DNA of 64,000 nucleotides from Scolanthus callimorphus (lineage: Eukaryota > Cnidaria > Anthozoa > Actiniaria > Edwardsiidae): NCBI GenBank assembly GCA_033964015.1, contig CM066923.1, positions 22,263,086-22,327,085 of the forward strand, written 5' to 3'. Shown here piece by piece: positions 21,098 to 32,900 of this stretch. The translations under genes were made by a program, and so were the position numbers. The notes beneath the pieces were generated by a model. It made no database searches. It was not told where the DNA came from and worked only from the letters and a program-made list of their open reading frames with translations. Numbering within the stretch: the stretch's first letter is position 1; every line of letters starts with the position of its first letter.

Positions 21098-21117
21098 TTA
21101 ACCTCATCCTCCTCCAC
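21098..21117 (-). CDS. SELENOS: SELENOS last coding exon with the Sec TGA
   Basis: Twenty coding bases after acceptor TCCCTAG: completion of Gly, then GGA GGA GGA TGA GGT TAA. TGA at 21104-21106 is the selenocysteine codon and TAA at 21098-21100 is the stop. A standard annotator would stop at TGA or miss the exon. The preceding donor is AGAG|GTCAGG at 22249. Confidence 0.88.
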
Positions 21118-24100
21118 CTAGGGAATTATAGAGCATAAACAAGGGTGGTGTTATGGATTAGTCAAGTATGTACAGGACCTCTTGGAATTGGGGGGTCACA
21201 ACTACTAAAAATCTATGATGACCCTGTCCATTTTTTTGTTTATTAGTCAAGTATGTACTAAGACCTCTTGGAATTCTGAGGCATAGCCAGTATTTTGGTA
21301 AGGGGGGTAGGGGCTCACAACTACTAATTAACTATGATGAACCTGTCCATTTTTCGTTGAATGTTAACTACATTTTTCGTCCCAAAAGGGGACTCACAGG
21401 CACCCTAGAACCCCCTCTATACAGCTACCCCCCTAGGATTTTGATGTATTATACAGAGAGTAGAGCTTAGGGATAAAAGGCTGAGCATTGAATAACTAGA
21501 AATTTTTGTGTTTTTTTTGCACGGAGGGGGGCAAGCAGGGTTTTCCCAACATGTTGACACTAAAAATTTTACTTCGCTAGGGATGGGGGGGGGGGGCAAC
21601 TGCCCCCTCTGCCTTCCGCTAGCTACATCAATGCTGTCATTTCTCAGTGACAGCAGATTGGGATGTGTGGAAGAGGGCTGTGAAATCCATGTGACATCAT
21701 ACCCACTCACAAGTGGAATAGTTGACGTAAATGGATATGTGAGTTAGTGATTACAGATTTTCATGTCTATTAGGGGTAGCAATGGGTAACTTGAAATTTC
21801 GAAAGTCTCGGTAAAATATTGCAAAATCTCATAATCTCTGCGTTTTTTTTGCACGTCTCGGAGTCTCGTTTTTCACGCAATTTTGGCGGTCTCGGATTTT
21901 TTCTACCGCGGTCTCAGAGTCTCAAATTTTTATTTTGTCGTCTGACTTGTGAGCAAAGCATGATACCTTCAGATGCAGGGACGTCAACCCCTGGACTCAA
22001 AACATTTGGAGAGACTGCCTTCAAATGGCGAAACTTCATGCACTTCTCTCAGGAGAAATACAGCAAATGTATGGCAGTCGTCTTGAAAATCCCCAGGAGA
22101 CGAAGCAAAAAGGCTAGCACTCGGATTTTTAAATTTGTCAAATGTCTCGGGCTCGGATTCTGAAACACGGGTCTCAGCGTCTCGGCAAGTCTCGGGTTTA
22201 CCCATTGCTACCCCTTCTATTGGAGAGTATTTGATTTTATTTCCTGACCTCTTCTTGTTGGCCTCCAAGAACAACTTCCACCACCACCTGACAGGGGTCT
22301 GTAATCTACAAAAAGATGGATGAAAACATTTAATTAAATTATATCCATCAGCTGCCATTTTATCAGCCAGAAAATCACCCATAAAGGTGCGGATGACAGA
22401 GAGACCACATTTACCTGTTGGTCGAAGAGGCTTATTTTTCTCATCATTTTTCTTTTTGGGCTTTAATACTTTTTCAGCTAGACGACTCTCATCCTGTAGG
22501 TGATTACATTTGACCACATTGTGAGAACAATACAGGAAAAATAATTTCTACAGGTAAAATGCTGAAATAAAAGAATCAAGTAAAGTGTCCAACCAACTAC
22601 TGGTAGCCTCCTTCTATTGAAATCCCTGATTTCTACAAAAATAAGTATGGGTTGAAAAATGGAAATGCAACATGGCATGCTTACTGTGGATTTAAACTTC
22701 TTGGACTTATATCCTTTGCCTTGCTGGTGTCTATCCCAGTCCTCTATAAGTTCTTGTCGTTTCTGTTCATCTGCCTAAAACAAAAGACAAAAATCCACTA
22801 GTTATCCATAAATCTAGTGATTTCTTGGTATTTTGACAATTGGTAGTCAAATGGGAATGTAAGAAAGCAAAACACAAATAAGATTTTACAATGTTAAAGA
22901 AAAGAAAGTGAAACATGTTTAGCTTTCTCCTTATCCAAGACAACTCCAAGTGGTGAACTGGTAGACAAGGAGAGGTTGGAGAAATTAACTGGCTGCATTT
23001 GAATGGTGCAAATATTGCTGCTGTGCAGTTTAAAATCATGAGGGTTGTAGCACAGCATAAAATGCCGCCCAAGAGCAGGACATTACACTGGGACAGGGTC
23101 AGAAGAAAAGGCACCCAGATACTCATTGTCTCATCTGAAAAACTAAGGAAACACAGTGTAGAAACCAAGTTCAACCAATGACTTGAACAGAAAGGAAATT
23201 TCCTCTGCCTGAGCAGCGATTGATCCTGGACCACAGTGATGAAAGACCTGTTAGAGCTGTAACGCTGAGCCAACCGTTCTAACAGATACACAAGTTACCT
23301 TTTTTCTCTCCTCTGCATATTTAGCAGCTTTGGCATCTTGTATCTCTTGCCACCTTTGCCTTGTTCTGTCAACATTAGTTTCAAGTTCTGCTGCTTTTTC
23401 TGGATCTATTTGAAGTAGAAAAGTCAAGAGACAGTACAATGTATTAGCATTTAAATGCAAATAAAACTTGAGCCAAAAATCATATCTGAGGCATATGCGC
23501 AGTGTATAGGCCTATATTTTTGTGGGACTAGTATTTTTTATTATTATTATTTAAGTAACGGGTAAGTAGTACATGGGGGAAAGGAGCACAAAATTCACTG
23601 CATTTACGAGTTTGGCCTGAAGCTTTGCAAAATACTGTGTACACCCTTGACTTCTATAATTACACTGGATGAAATCTATACGGCTTTGAGCTGTAAAATG
23701 ATACATAATATATGCAAATAAAAACAGTCCTCAGGAATGTGTACACACAGCACATTCTTTGTGCAAGCCTTAAACAGTACAACATAAATGTATTGCAATA
23801 ACAGGACAAAAAAGAAGAAAATGTTAAAATTCAGGGAAGGATCTAAAAAAGTGCCTTTTTGAGACAAGGCTTACAATGAAATATCTTCATCATTGACCTA
23901 ACGAGCCCAGTAGCTAGTGTATTTTGTTTGTATTGAAGTTCCAAACATAATATAGCCAGCTCGAAATCCCATTGTGCAGGCAGATCCATTTTTCTTGAAT
24001 CATCGACCAATTATTTTTAAATTGGATTGTGTGTGCTCTAATTGGACAGTTCGCACGCCAAAATGGGACAGTTTGGTTTTGAACATGGATGCTATATAAT

Positions 24101-27100
24101 TGCATAAATAACAGGCCTCATACAATTTTGGTGTTCTTCTGAATTTTCTCATCCAATTTTTTTTAATTGGACAGGTCTGTCCAAGACAAGCTTGCTGATC
24201 GAGCACTACTCACCAAAATTTGCAATTTCCTGTTGCTCTTCCCACTTCTTGAGTAGCCTGATCAAGAAAGGCTGGAATTTGTACCAAAGGAAAACCAAGA
24301 GAATGGCACCAAGAACAATGAACCATCCATAGGACTCTAAACATCCAGTCACTAACAGATAAAAATGCAGCAAGTTAGTTTATCAATTCAGCTAAGCACT
24401 TTATACAGGGCATCTGGGGAAGTGCGGCAGTGCGATTCCGCACTTTTGCCCAAAAATCGCACTTTTCCGCACTTTCACACTTTCTTCGCACTTTTCCGCA
24501 CTTTTTAAGAAAATTACTAAAAATTGTGTAGAAAAATCCTTCTAAACACGGTAATTTCAAAGATTTGCAGGTCAATACCTAGTTTATTATGTTGATGCTG
24601 AAGTATTAAGCGCAAAAACCATGAAAACTCCACCATTTTCTTCCGATATGATCGCCACCGAATGCAAAAAATACCAGGCGTTCCACAGCAGACCGTTTGA
24701 GCATGGAAGTTTAGATGGAAATAAGCCAATAGCTGATCTGGTAAGAAATTGGTAAAATACAAATGGCGCACGTTTTTCGGTGACCCCGATTTTTATTTGC
24801 TAATAGGTCAAGTATTTAGGCGAAACAAAATAGGAGGAGAATGAAAAATGTTGGATGTTAGAAGTTCGTTTATTTGTACTTAAACGCCGTAAATATCCTA
24901 TGAAACTGCCGGAGCCATTTACCCTAGATTAAGATGGTGATGACAAAGCACGAAGTTTACTTTTTGGAGAACTTTATTGCAAGATAGAGCAGATTTCATA
25001 TGACTGTGAAAAGTGCCGCGGTGCGGCGCGGTACTGTCGCGGTGGCGGTACGGAACCTGGCCTGCTGTAAATGGAATGAAATCGCGTAGTCGCGGTACGG
25101 TCACGGCGCGGAACAGCTTTGTGGCGGTACTTTTCACAGTCATACGAAATCTGCTCTATTGTTATGAACAACACATGCGGGAGTTGATTGTATGGAGAAA
25201 TAGGCGCTCTTAGTGATTTTAGGGGTTCGAGTTTTAAATGACTGATGCCGCGCAAGCAAGCATGGTGAGCCCTTCTTTTTTTTGCATTTTTCCATTGTTC
25301 TTGACCTAAATATTGATCATGCGAGGTTTAATAAGTTAGCTGTTACATCAGTTTCAACGAAATTACGTTTTAAAATGACAAAACAAATAGAAAATCAACA
25401 GAAACGACTTGTTATGATCCCCCAAAAGCGCAAACCTTCAATTAAAGAAAATAATTTACCGCACTTTACCGCACTTTTCACCGTTTTACCGCACTTTTTT
25501 CCACACTTTTTTCTAAAAAATCCCGCACTTTTCCGCACTTTTTTGCCGTTTTTTACCGCACTTCCCCAGATGCCCTGTTTATAACATTCTTGTCTGGATT
25601 TTGTTTCAGGCACCAAAAAATAATAATTAACACAACAGATACAAAGCCAAATTTCCTGGAATTGCTGGAATAGATAAAATGCTGAAATTTCCAAAATCAA
25701 TTCCAATTAAATTAAATTCACACTCTACGTTTTTCACCTTAGTTTGTTATATGTGACATGCCATGTGCCTGGTGACCTTTGACCCATACAATACACCAAA
25801 ATAACTAAGATTGCATGACCTTATGTAGTAGGTATTTGGCTATGACATGTTTCAAAATCCCAGAGTTTCAAAGTTGCACACAATAGGCCTTTCGCACTTA
25901 GAGGTCACTCCACGCTTCACACAAATGCTCAGAAATGAAAAGAGCATAATAATATATTGATTTGAGTTAAAAGCCCAAATTTCCGCAAGATCCCTTGCAC
26001 TAACGCTAATCCGTCTCGTCAATAGTGTCTTTTTCCGCTAAGTAGAGACCTGGGTACATGGCAGGCAAGCTGCAATATGCAAACTCAAAGAATGAGATAA
26101 AAAAAAGCTTTTTAATAAGGGTTTGTATTGCTGGATTGCAAGCCTTGCTATCTAGTCAGTGTACACATCCTAGTAAAATAAGCAGTTTTGTTTTTGCTCT
26201 CTCTTTTTGCGAATGCATCATGAGAGCTGAAACTCTGGCTTTGTATAGGTAATCACACGACTTCGAGTGCAATTTGAAATTAATTTGCACGAGTGAGTTT
26301 TTCAAAAAGTATCAAAATTGCACGAGCCCGTAGGGCGAGTGCAATTTGAGCTTTTTGAAAAACTCACAAGTGCAAATTAATTTCAAATTGCATGAGAAAA
26401 GTCGTATGATTACTTATTAATAATATACACGCAAAAATTTTCAGAGAAAGACAGGTTTCAAGCGGCCACATTGTGCACCGAACGCATGCCAGACAAACGA
26501 GCAAAGTTTACAAATCCGCCTAACTTGACAAGCTTAAATAAAATGAACTTGACACAACAATTTCATTTAAAAGGAACAGGTGGAGTTCTGTTTTGTCAAT
26601 CATCAAATTTATTTCCGATTCCAAGGTATAAAATAACATAGCAGAGCCTGAATTTACTAGGTTTCTTTATTTAGGTTTCTTTATTTAGGTTTCTTTCAGT
26701 GTGTGTTCGGTCAACCAAAACACGCAAAATATTGTCCAGAAAGGTAGACATAGCTTCCACTGAAGACATACCTGAATTCTTCTCTTGTGTAAACTTTCTT
26801 GTAACAGCTAAACAACGAAGATTTACAGGAATTTGACCCCGGGAATCTTTGCGTATCAACAAGTGCTTTTCGTGTAGACTTGTGCAGTTTTTTTTCCCGC
26901 TAGGTTCGTGCAATCAACGAAGATTTCCCTTCATTTCCTTCCATAACAAAGAACCCAAACTAAAACAAGTCTTGCTAAAGTCCATAAGGAGTTCACATTT
27001 TGCTTTCCACAAGTTTCGGAAGATGAATTTCATGAACAGAAACCGATTTTTCTCCCTCCATTGCAATCGATCTCCATCTTGGCTGGCTCAGCAGAATCGA

Positions 27101-28848
27101 GTGGCGTGACTCAGCTAGCGCGCATTTGATTGGCTCGTACGCAAAATCCATTGTTGTATAAGCCAATAAGAAAGCGAGAAATTTGTAATTTGCACTGAAA
27201 TTACATCTTTTTGCACTGAAATTACATTTTTTGCACTGAAATTACATTGAAATTGCACTGCTCTCGACCAATCAGAATCGAGAAATTTTTGCGTGTATAT
27301 TATTATTACTAAAATCACCGTGCTCTTTTCATTTCTTGACATCATTTAGGTGAAGCTGCTCCTTTTAAGGGTGACCAGGTCAGGTGATCTCTAGTGGAAA
27401 AGGCCTATTGCTGTAGGTGTGTTGTGAGCTTGAATTTGATAATATGGATATGACATGATGCAAGCATGTCATTTCCAAAAGACTTAGGTAGAAATCATAG
27501 GACGTGTAAGCTATACTGGTACTAGTTATACAATGCTTTTGAGTGGCATACTGCAGAACATCTAACTTGTCAGCTTGTATTTTTTGGTTAACACCCAAGC
27601 CTTCATGTGAATTCATTGTTAAAAGTACAACTATTTTACACCACGCTACAGAAAATTAAAGGCAGCGCTTTATGTAAATACAGTGCACAATGGGAAGGTT
27701 GAATGGAATACAGCTGAATATGCAACACTATTCTTGCATTCTGATTGGCTGTATTTTCTGTGGCGTGGTATAAAGTCTAGTATATAGGTCTTAAAATCAG
27801 GCAAAATATCCATCCCTTCCCTTCTGAATTCCAAATTCTCTACATGGTGAGATTGTTTTTTTGGCAGCTGTGTTTAAGATCTTGTCACATCTAATTTGAT
27901 TACTATTAGGTTAGCTGTATCAAGCAATCAATTTTAATTAGCTTTTATTAGATATAATTCATATGTCGATCTTTTGCCACGTCAATTCTAATCGGGATAT
28001 AAGGTTGATTTAAATTTAATAGAATCGTCTCTGATTCAGACATCGATCGTAATCTGCCGATCTCAATAAAAAAAATTGAGCCTATAAGCAGTTCAGCGGC
28101 GTACCGCATAAGATAAGGTAGCACATTGTGTGTAGTGAGCACTGGATTAGAATTGACGCATGAAGAAGAGCGATGTTTGAATCAATCTTTAGTTGTTTTG
28201 AGCGACACAAGCGGTCATTTTCATCTTGCCGTTGCTCTCAATTCAGTGGCTGATTCACACATCGATCTTCTTTTGTGCTTATTACAAATAAGTAGAATTG
28301 ACGCGAAAAAATAATCTACGTATGAATTAGGCCTTAGGTACCTCAATTGTAAAAAATATCCGAAAATTTTAAATGCCTTATAATATAAAATTAATAGATA
28401 AGATTTGCTTGAATAGTTTCTGATTGAAAAGTTTTCTGAACAAGAACCTCCTCCTTGTCCATTGAAAGCTACTCAACCACAACAAACTTCCTTTTCAAAC
28501 CAAAGGAGGAAATAACTTTTGATGAGTCTAAAGCTTTTGTTATAGAGTCAACATGACTAAGCAAATTTCTGCACAAGTTTGAGAAAGTTTAGTAGGTAGT
28601 GCACTTTGCTTTGGAAGATTCGGAAAGTCTAAACTGCTGCGTAATGTCCAGTGATAATGCTTATTATCTTTACAAAAGTGAGCTAGAGAATAAGGCTACA
28701 TACCAAGGTAAACGCAGTTCTGTAAAAAAGCTGGCGTAGAGTTTTGTATGACTTTCTGTGGTTGCTGTTGTTCCTCTGCAAAGAAATCTCCGTTCTGGTC
28801 GTCTTGAGGAGCTTGGGGTTCGCCAGGAGATCCAGCAAACCCATCCAT
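21098..28848 (-). CDS. SELENOS: Selenoprotein S (VIMP), UGA-recoded
   Basis: Single-pass ER membrane protein that links p97/VCP and Derlins in ER-associated degradation. Minus-strand exons: 28704-28848, 24214-24336, 23299-23405, 22685-22774, 22415-22493, 22249-22305 and 21098-21117, all GT-AG with continuous phase; 206 residues. It begins MDGFAGSPGEP. A transmembrane helix (YGWFIVLGAILLVFLW) spans about residues 51-66, followed by a long charged coiled coil (DPEKAAELETNV...), the WDRHQQGKGYKSK motif typical of the family, and a Gly-rich tail (PLSGGGGSCSWRPTRRG). The last coding exon gives GGGGUG-stop, with Sec at residue 205, next to last as in vertebrate SELENOS. Intron 1 (4.4 kb) holds a 1.2-kb DNA transposon. 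Confidence 0.93.
21774..22216. mobile_element. Terminal-inverted-repeat element in a SELENOS intron
   Basis: GGGGTAGCAATGGGTAA at the left and GTTTACCCATTGCTACCCC at the right. The interior repeats GTCTCGG/TCTCGGAGTCTC motifs in both halves. It lies in the intron between the last two coding exons, ending about 30 bp from the exon at 22249-22305. It contains a repeat at 21983-22115 that also occurs at 52886-53020. Confidence 0.65.
21983..22115. repeat. Dispersed repeat, copy 1
   Basis: GACGTCAACCCCTGGACT, GGAGAAATACAGCAAATG and TATGGCAGTCGTCTTGAA recur in order at 52886-53020 in an intron of the ANKRD42-like gene. Non-coding. Confidence 0.55.
23952..24115. repeat. Dispersed repeat, inverse copy of 44500-44625
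   Basis: TATAGCCAGCTCGAAATCCC, CAATTATT, GGACAGTTCGCACGCCAAAA and GTTTTGAACATGGATGCTAT match the reverse complement of the block near 44500-44625. It is in SELENOS intron 2. Confidence 0.6.
24406..25577. mobile_element. CAGGG-ended 1.2-kb DNA transposon in SELENOS intron 1
   Basis: Termini CAGGGCATCTGGGGAAGTGC and GCACTTCCCCAGATGCCCTG, flanked on both sides by TTTATA (6-bp target duplication). Both ends carry clusters of CCGCACTTTT, probably subterminal repeats. There is no transposase. A family A MITE (24985-25158) is nested inside. Confidence 0.8.
24985..25158. mobile_element. Palindromic MITE family A, copy 3 (nested)
   Basis: TAGAGCAGATTTCATATGAC to GTCATACGAAATCTGCTCTA with the same GC-rich palindromic core as 11258-11450. 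It sits inside the 24406-25577 element, so it inserted later. Confidence 0.8.
26250..26415. repeat. Foldback repeat in SELENOS intron 1
   Basis: GTGCAATTTGAAATTAATTT...GAGTTTTTCAAAAAG is answered by CTTTTTGAAAAACTC...AAATTAATTTCAAATTGCA. It is adjacent to the element at 26406-27312. Confidence 0.7.
26406..27312. mobile_element. Non-autonomous DNA element with long terminal inverted repeats
   Basis: AATAATATACACGCAAAAAT at the left and ATTTTTGCGTGTATATTATT at the right. The right subterminal part carries three TTTGCACTGAAATTACAT repeats. No transposase ORF is convincing. It is inside SELENOS intron 1. Confidence 0.6.
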
Positions 28849-29926
28849 AACTAGTGCGTTATCCTAAAAGAGCCCTAACCCATTCATTGGCTTGATATGA
28901 AGGTAAAAATATGGCGAAATTCCGAGTTCATTTGCGGTTTGTTTTGAATGATTCGACGCTTCGACGTGGAAGGAAGCTGTTGGTCACTAGTCACCAGGCT
29001 CTAGGCTACTTTCCATAAACAGGGATCCCGTCGACAAACTTTTTTTCTTTCAATAAACTAAAAAAAAAAGCATAAACAATAATATTTACAAGTAAGCGGT
29101 CAATCATGTGAGTTGGAGTACATGTAAATTTGGCAAAAGAATGTATAACATGGCTTCAAATCGTTTGATTTTGAGTAGACGTCTGTTAACTCAGGCTACC
29201 GTAGGATCTCAAAAGGCAGAGAACTAAGTGCATAGATCACAACGAGACTAAACTATCAACGTGTGAACGAGACAAAGAGGAAGCCTTTTGGAGACATACA
29301 TATCAATTTTTAAGAAAATATTAACGAATATATTTGCGACTAGACCGAGCAATCAACAAACGCTATTTGATAAACGAGTGAGCGGGGAAACCCCTCTATA
29401 CGATTAGCCTTGATAGGAAACACGCGCTCTGATTGGCTGGAGAACAATAGCCTGTCGCCCACAAGTCATTCAAGCAGGGAGTTTGCATTTCAAAGCCAAG
29501 TACATGAGGGACATGTTTTGTCCGCAAATGCTCGCAATGTTGAGGAAATTCAGAGCTTCTATACACGAGAATGTCGTTGGACATCTTCTGAGTAATGTGT
29601 ATTGAGTTTTGTTCAAGGCTGGTTTGTATACAAAGTCCTTTGCGAGTCACTATTTCGTGAGAATTCGTGAGGTAAAAGTCCAATTCTCTTGTTATTAATA
29701 TGTAACTGATTTGTTCTTAAAATACAACATCGAATTCACTCTATATCTCTCCCTGCATTACTTGCTTACTATTTCTCATTTACTGGATAAATAATCTAAG
29801 TATTCTTTTCCAGAGAGAGAAGAAATGCAAGACGAAGTGGACGGTTTCTGTGCAGCACACCCCAACCTTGGCAAGGCCCAATCCAATGCGAAAATCTCAT
29901 GTAAATGTGCTTTAAGACTTTGAAAT
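28849..29926. promoter_or_regulatory. Divergent intergenic region between SELENOS and IkB-like gene 2
   Basis: The two start codons point away from each other across 1.08 kb. It contains a perfect kappaB site at 29384-29394. A CGACGTGG at 28962-28969, about 115 bp upstream of the SELENOS ATG, is one base off the ATF6-type element TGACGTGG. Both promoters should lie here; the boundaries are unknown. Confidence 0.5.
29384..29394. promoter_or_regulatory. kappaB site upstream of IkB-like gene 2
   Basis: GGGGAAACCCC, a palindromic perfect match to GGGRNNYYCC, 533 bp before the IkB-like 2 start codon and 536 bp before the SELENOS start codon, almost midway in the shared region. Confidence 0.55.
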
Positions 29927-32900
29927 ATGGTTAGACCTAAAAGAAGGTCGATAAAGCCTCCTAGAAAAATAACCAGTGCAGGCAAGAAAAGCACTAGCGA
30001 AACATCTGATCGGCCATTATTGAAATCGTCGGCTTCTACTGCGACAAGGCAGTCTACACGAGATGCCCAGGCAGCTGTAAGTCTGGAACCTTTGACATCA
30101 GCATTGAAAAGCTCTTCTGCCTCTTCTAGCGCTGAAACCGATGCAGTTGAAGACGCACCCTCTAAAGAAACTGTTTCGGTAGTTTCGCTACCTCGGGTAG
30201 AAATCCCCGCTAAAACAAAGGAGGAAGTTGTAACCGAGATCAAGGGGCCTTCGGGGTCTTCTGTGTCTGCATCAGAAGAGAAGGACCATGATAGCGCTGT
30301 AAACTCATCCGCTGGCCAGGGAAGTGAGAGGACTGGTGCTCGATTCTCAGAAAAGGTCCAAAGTGGCGGTGGTCCAAGTTCCCCGATGTCCGGACAGTCT
30401 TCGGACTTGGCTGCCCTCAGAGCAATGCCTGAATTCTTCAAACAAGACGAAGATGGCGATACGTAAGTTTGTTATAAGAAGCTCGGATTGATATGCAAAA
30501 CTGTTCCGAGAGTTTTGAACTGCATGCGGACAAATGGCCTAGCTGTCGGGATATCCAATTTTAGAATTTTTGCCAGGGCCGCGAAACTCGCGAAATTACC
30601 AGGTATTATATAGGTCTTGAATCAAAGGGCTATTATCTCGCGTTTATTACTTTTTATTTCGCATAACGTGAAATATTAGATTGTTTTGAATTTTGCACAG
30701 CTTTCTGCAGTAACCAAGGAAGAAAGGCGAAAAGGTTTTTGTCTATTGTTTGTAAAGGTACTTGCGCTTAGTTAAAGTGGTTATACTAGTTGCCAGAAAC
30801 TCGCGTTGCTTATATTGTGCCTTCATTTTTTTTGTAATTGGAATCTCCCATTTGACATTTTTGCGAAATCAGCAATTTCGTACAAATCATCTATAAAAAT
30901 AAATATCGTAGGCGCAAATCAGTGAAACTGGTAAAATATTCATCGTGCATCTTTCATTCTTATGTCAAAATAACAGGTCGTGTTTTATTTTAATTTTTGC
31001 TGCCTACAGATTGGAAAACCACTCACTCTTTGTGCTTAAGTTCCTTGTCTACTTTCACTCTGACTTCCTGCATGCAACGTAGGGTTATTAGTGTATTAGT
31101 GACCTTGACCAACGGCACGTTTTCAATAAAATATTTTCCGTACAATATTTATGACACTCCATATGGTAAACTGATGGCACAAAATCGTGCAACGATTCGA
31201 GCTGAATGACGCAATAAGCTAATACATCACCGTCAGTCAATTATTCATGGCGCAATGTTTCGAGTTATCAGGGCAACGGTGAAAATCGCGATCTTTTCAA
31301 ATTCTAAATTTATCATATCAGTGAAAATACGTGAGGTTACAATTTCAAGTCCATAGTTCCTGGCGCCGGATTTGTTTTCAAAGAAGCATTTTTGCATTGA
31401 ATCCTTGTTAATTTAACCGATCTAAAATTTTAGGAAATATATAGAAAATATACGCGAAACACGTCTATTATACTGTTTAGCATATAATATATGTATCAAG
31501 ATCTTCGCCGCAAACCCGCGACCCGCGATGATAATTTTGCCGGTGATGTTTTTCCAACAGACATTAGAGCCGTTTCATCCTGTTTCAACCGGCAGACTGA
31601 AATATCTTAGTGTGCAAAACGTGTCGAGACAAAATCGAATGCTTTATGCACTTGGTTTTCAGCGGAAAGGCGCGCGACCTTCTGATTTCTCCGCAGCCGA
31701 CAGCGTCCCGTTGTGGTATCACAAGGGTGCCAGGAAGCGAATGTAATTTTCGATAACCATTATTATAAAGGAATTATAAACCACGATTATAAAGGAATTT
31801 TCATAATTTTCTCCTATATAAATCATTCAATCATACAAGAATTATTGTTGGTTTCACAATTAATCCTCGTGGAAAACCCAAAGGTCGATCCCGGGGGAAA
31901 ACCCAGTTGAGGCATTTGGTAGCTGGAGGTGATTTCAGATCAGGACCTTTGCTAGTCCTAAAGTTTCATAACATATCGATTCGGGAGTGGAAGTTCTATC
32001 CCGGATCTGACTCGTACCAGTCGTCTCTCTAAAAAAAGCAGCGCGCATGGGGTCATGGGAAGCCCATGATCCTTTGCGAGCTGACACGCGACTGGGGACG
32101 AGTCATCCTCGCGCGCCAGGGTCCTTCCCTCACCTCCCCCCAGGGGACAGAGGAAAAGGAAGAGTGGCCTTAAAGTGGCTCACCCTGTCCATAATTCACC
32201 TCGCCGCCATTGCCGATACCAAAGAAGCTTGGTATTTTATGTCAGTTTAGCGCATTTTACCACGCAAGCTCGAGAAAAACTCGTGATAGTGAAATTCCTT
32301 TGCATTAAGACCCCGTCCACACTACAGCGTTTTCAAACGAAAACGGATACTTTTTGCTCCGTTTTCAAAAAGATTTGCGTCCACACTTATCGTTTTCGTA
32401 TTGTTTTCGCCGTTTTCGGTGATCGTTTTCGGCGTTGTAGTGTGAACGATAGCCGCATCCGAAGCAAAAAGTATCCGTTTTCGTTTGAAAACGGTGTAGT
32501 GTGGACGGGGTCTAAGGAGCTAGTCAGAGTTTCTGATGCGAGAAAACAACTACTTGTGAGATTCAGATTGTGATGGTACCGCTATCTTTTTTGCCGTGTC
32601 TAAGACACACCAAAACACTCGCGCTCTTGCACTGAAACTCACACGATTCCTATCTTTCTATAGGTATTTGCACGTAGCCGTTGCACAAGGGAACCAAATG
32701 CTTGTCGATTTCCTGACAAAAACGATGCGTCACGTGACACTCGATATCTACAATAAACTACGGCAGGTATGGTTCATAATGCGTAGTGAAATGCGGTGGA
32801 GGGCGGTGGGGTGGAGGGCTTCCATTTTTGTACCCAGAGCTCTCCGGCTCGTCACATCGCGGGGGGAGGCTCTGGTGACATCCATTTGAGGACCTTCGCG

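Noticed and set aside
21984..22517. A 177-codon minus-strand ORF
   Set aside because: It is SELENOS exon 22415-22493 read through into intron and into a transposon; only the exon part is real.
29776..30441. A 221-codon minus-strand ORF
   Set aside because: Antisense shadow of the Ser/Ala-rich first exon of IkB-like gene 2.
31871..31890. kappaB-like GGGGGAAAACCC
   Set aside because: It breaks the GGGRNNYYCC pattern at the pyrimidine positions.
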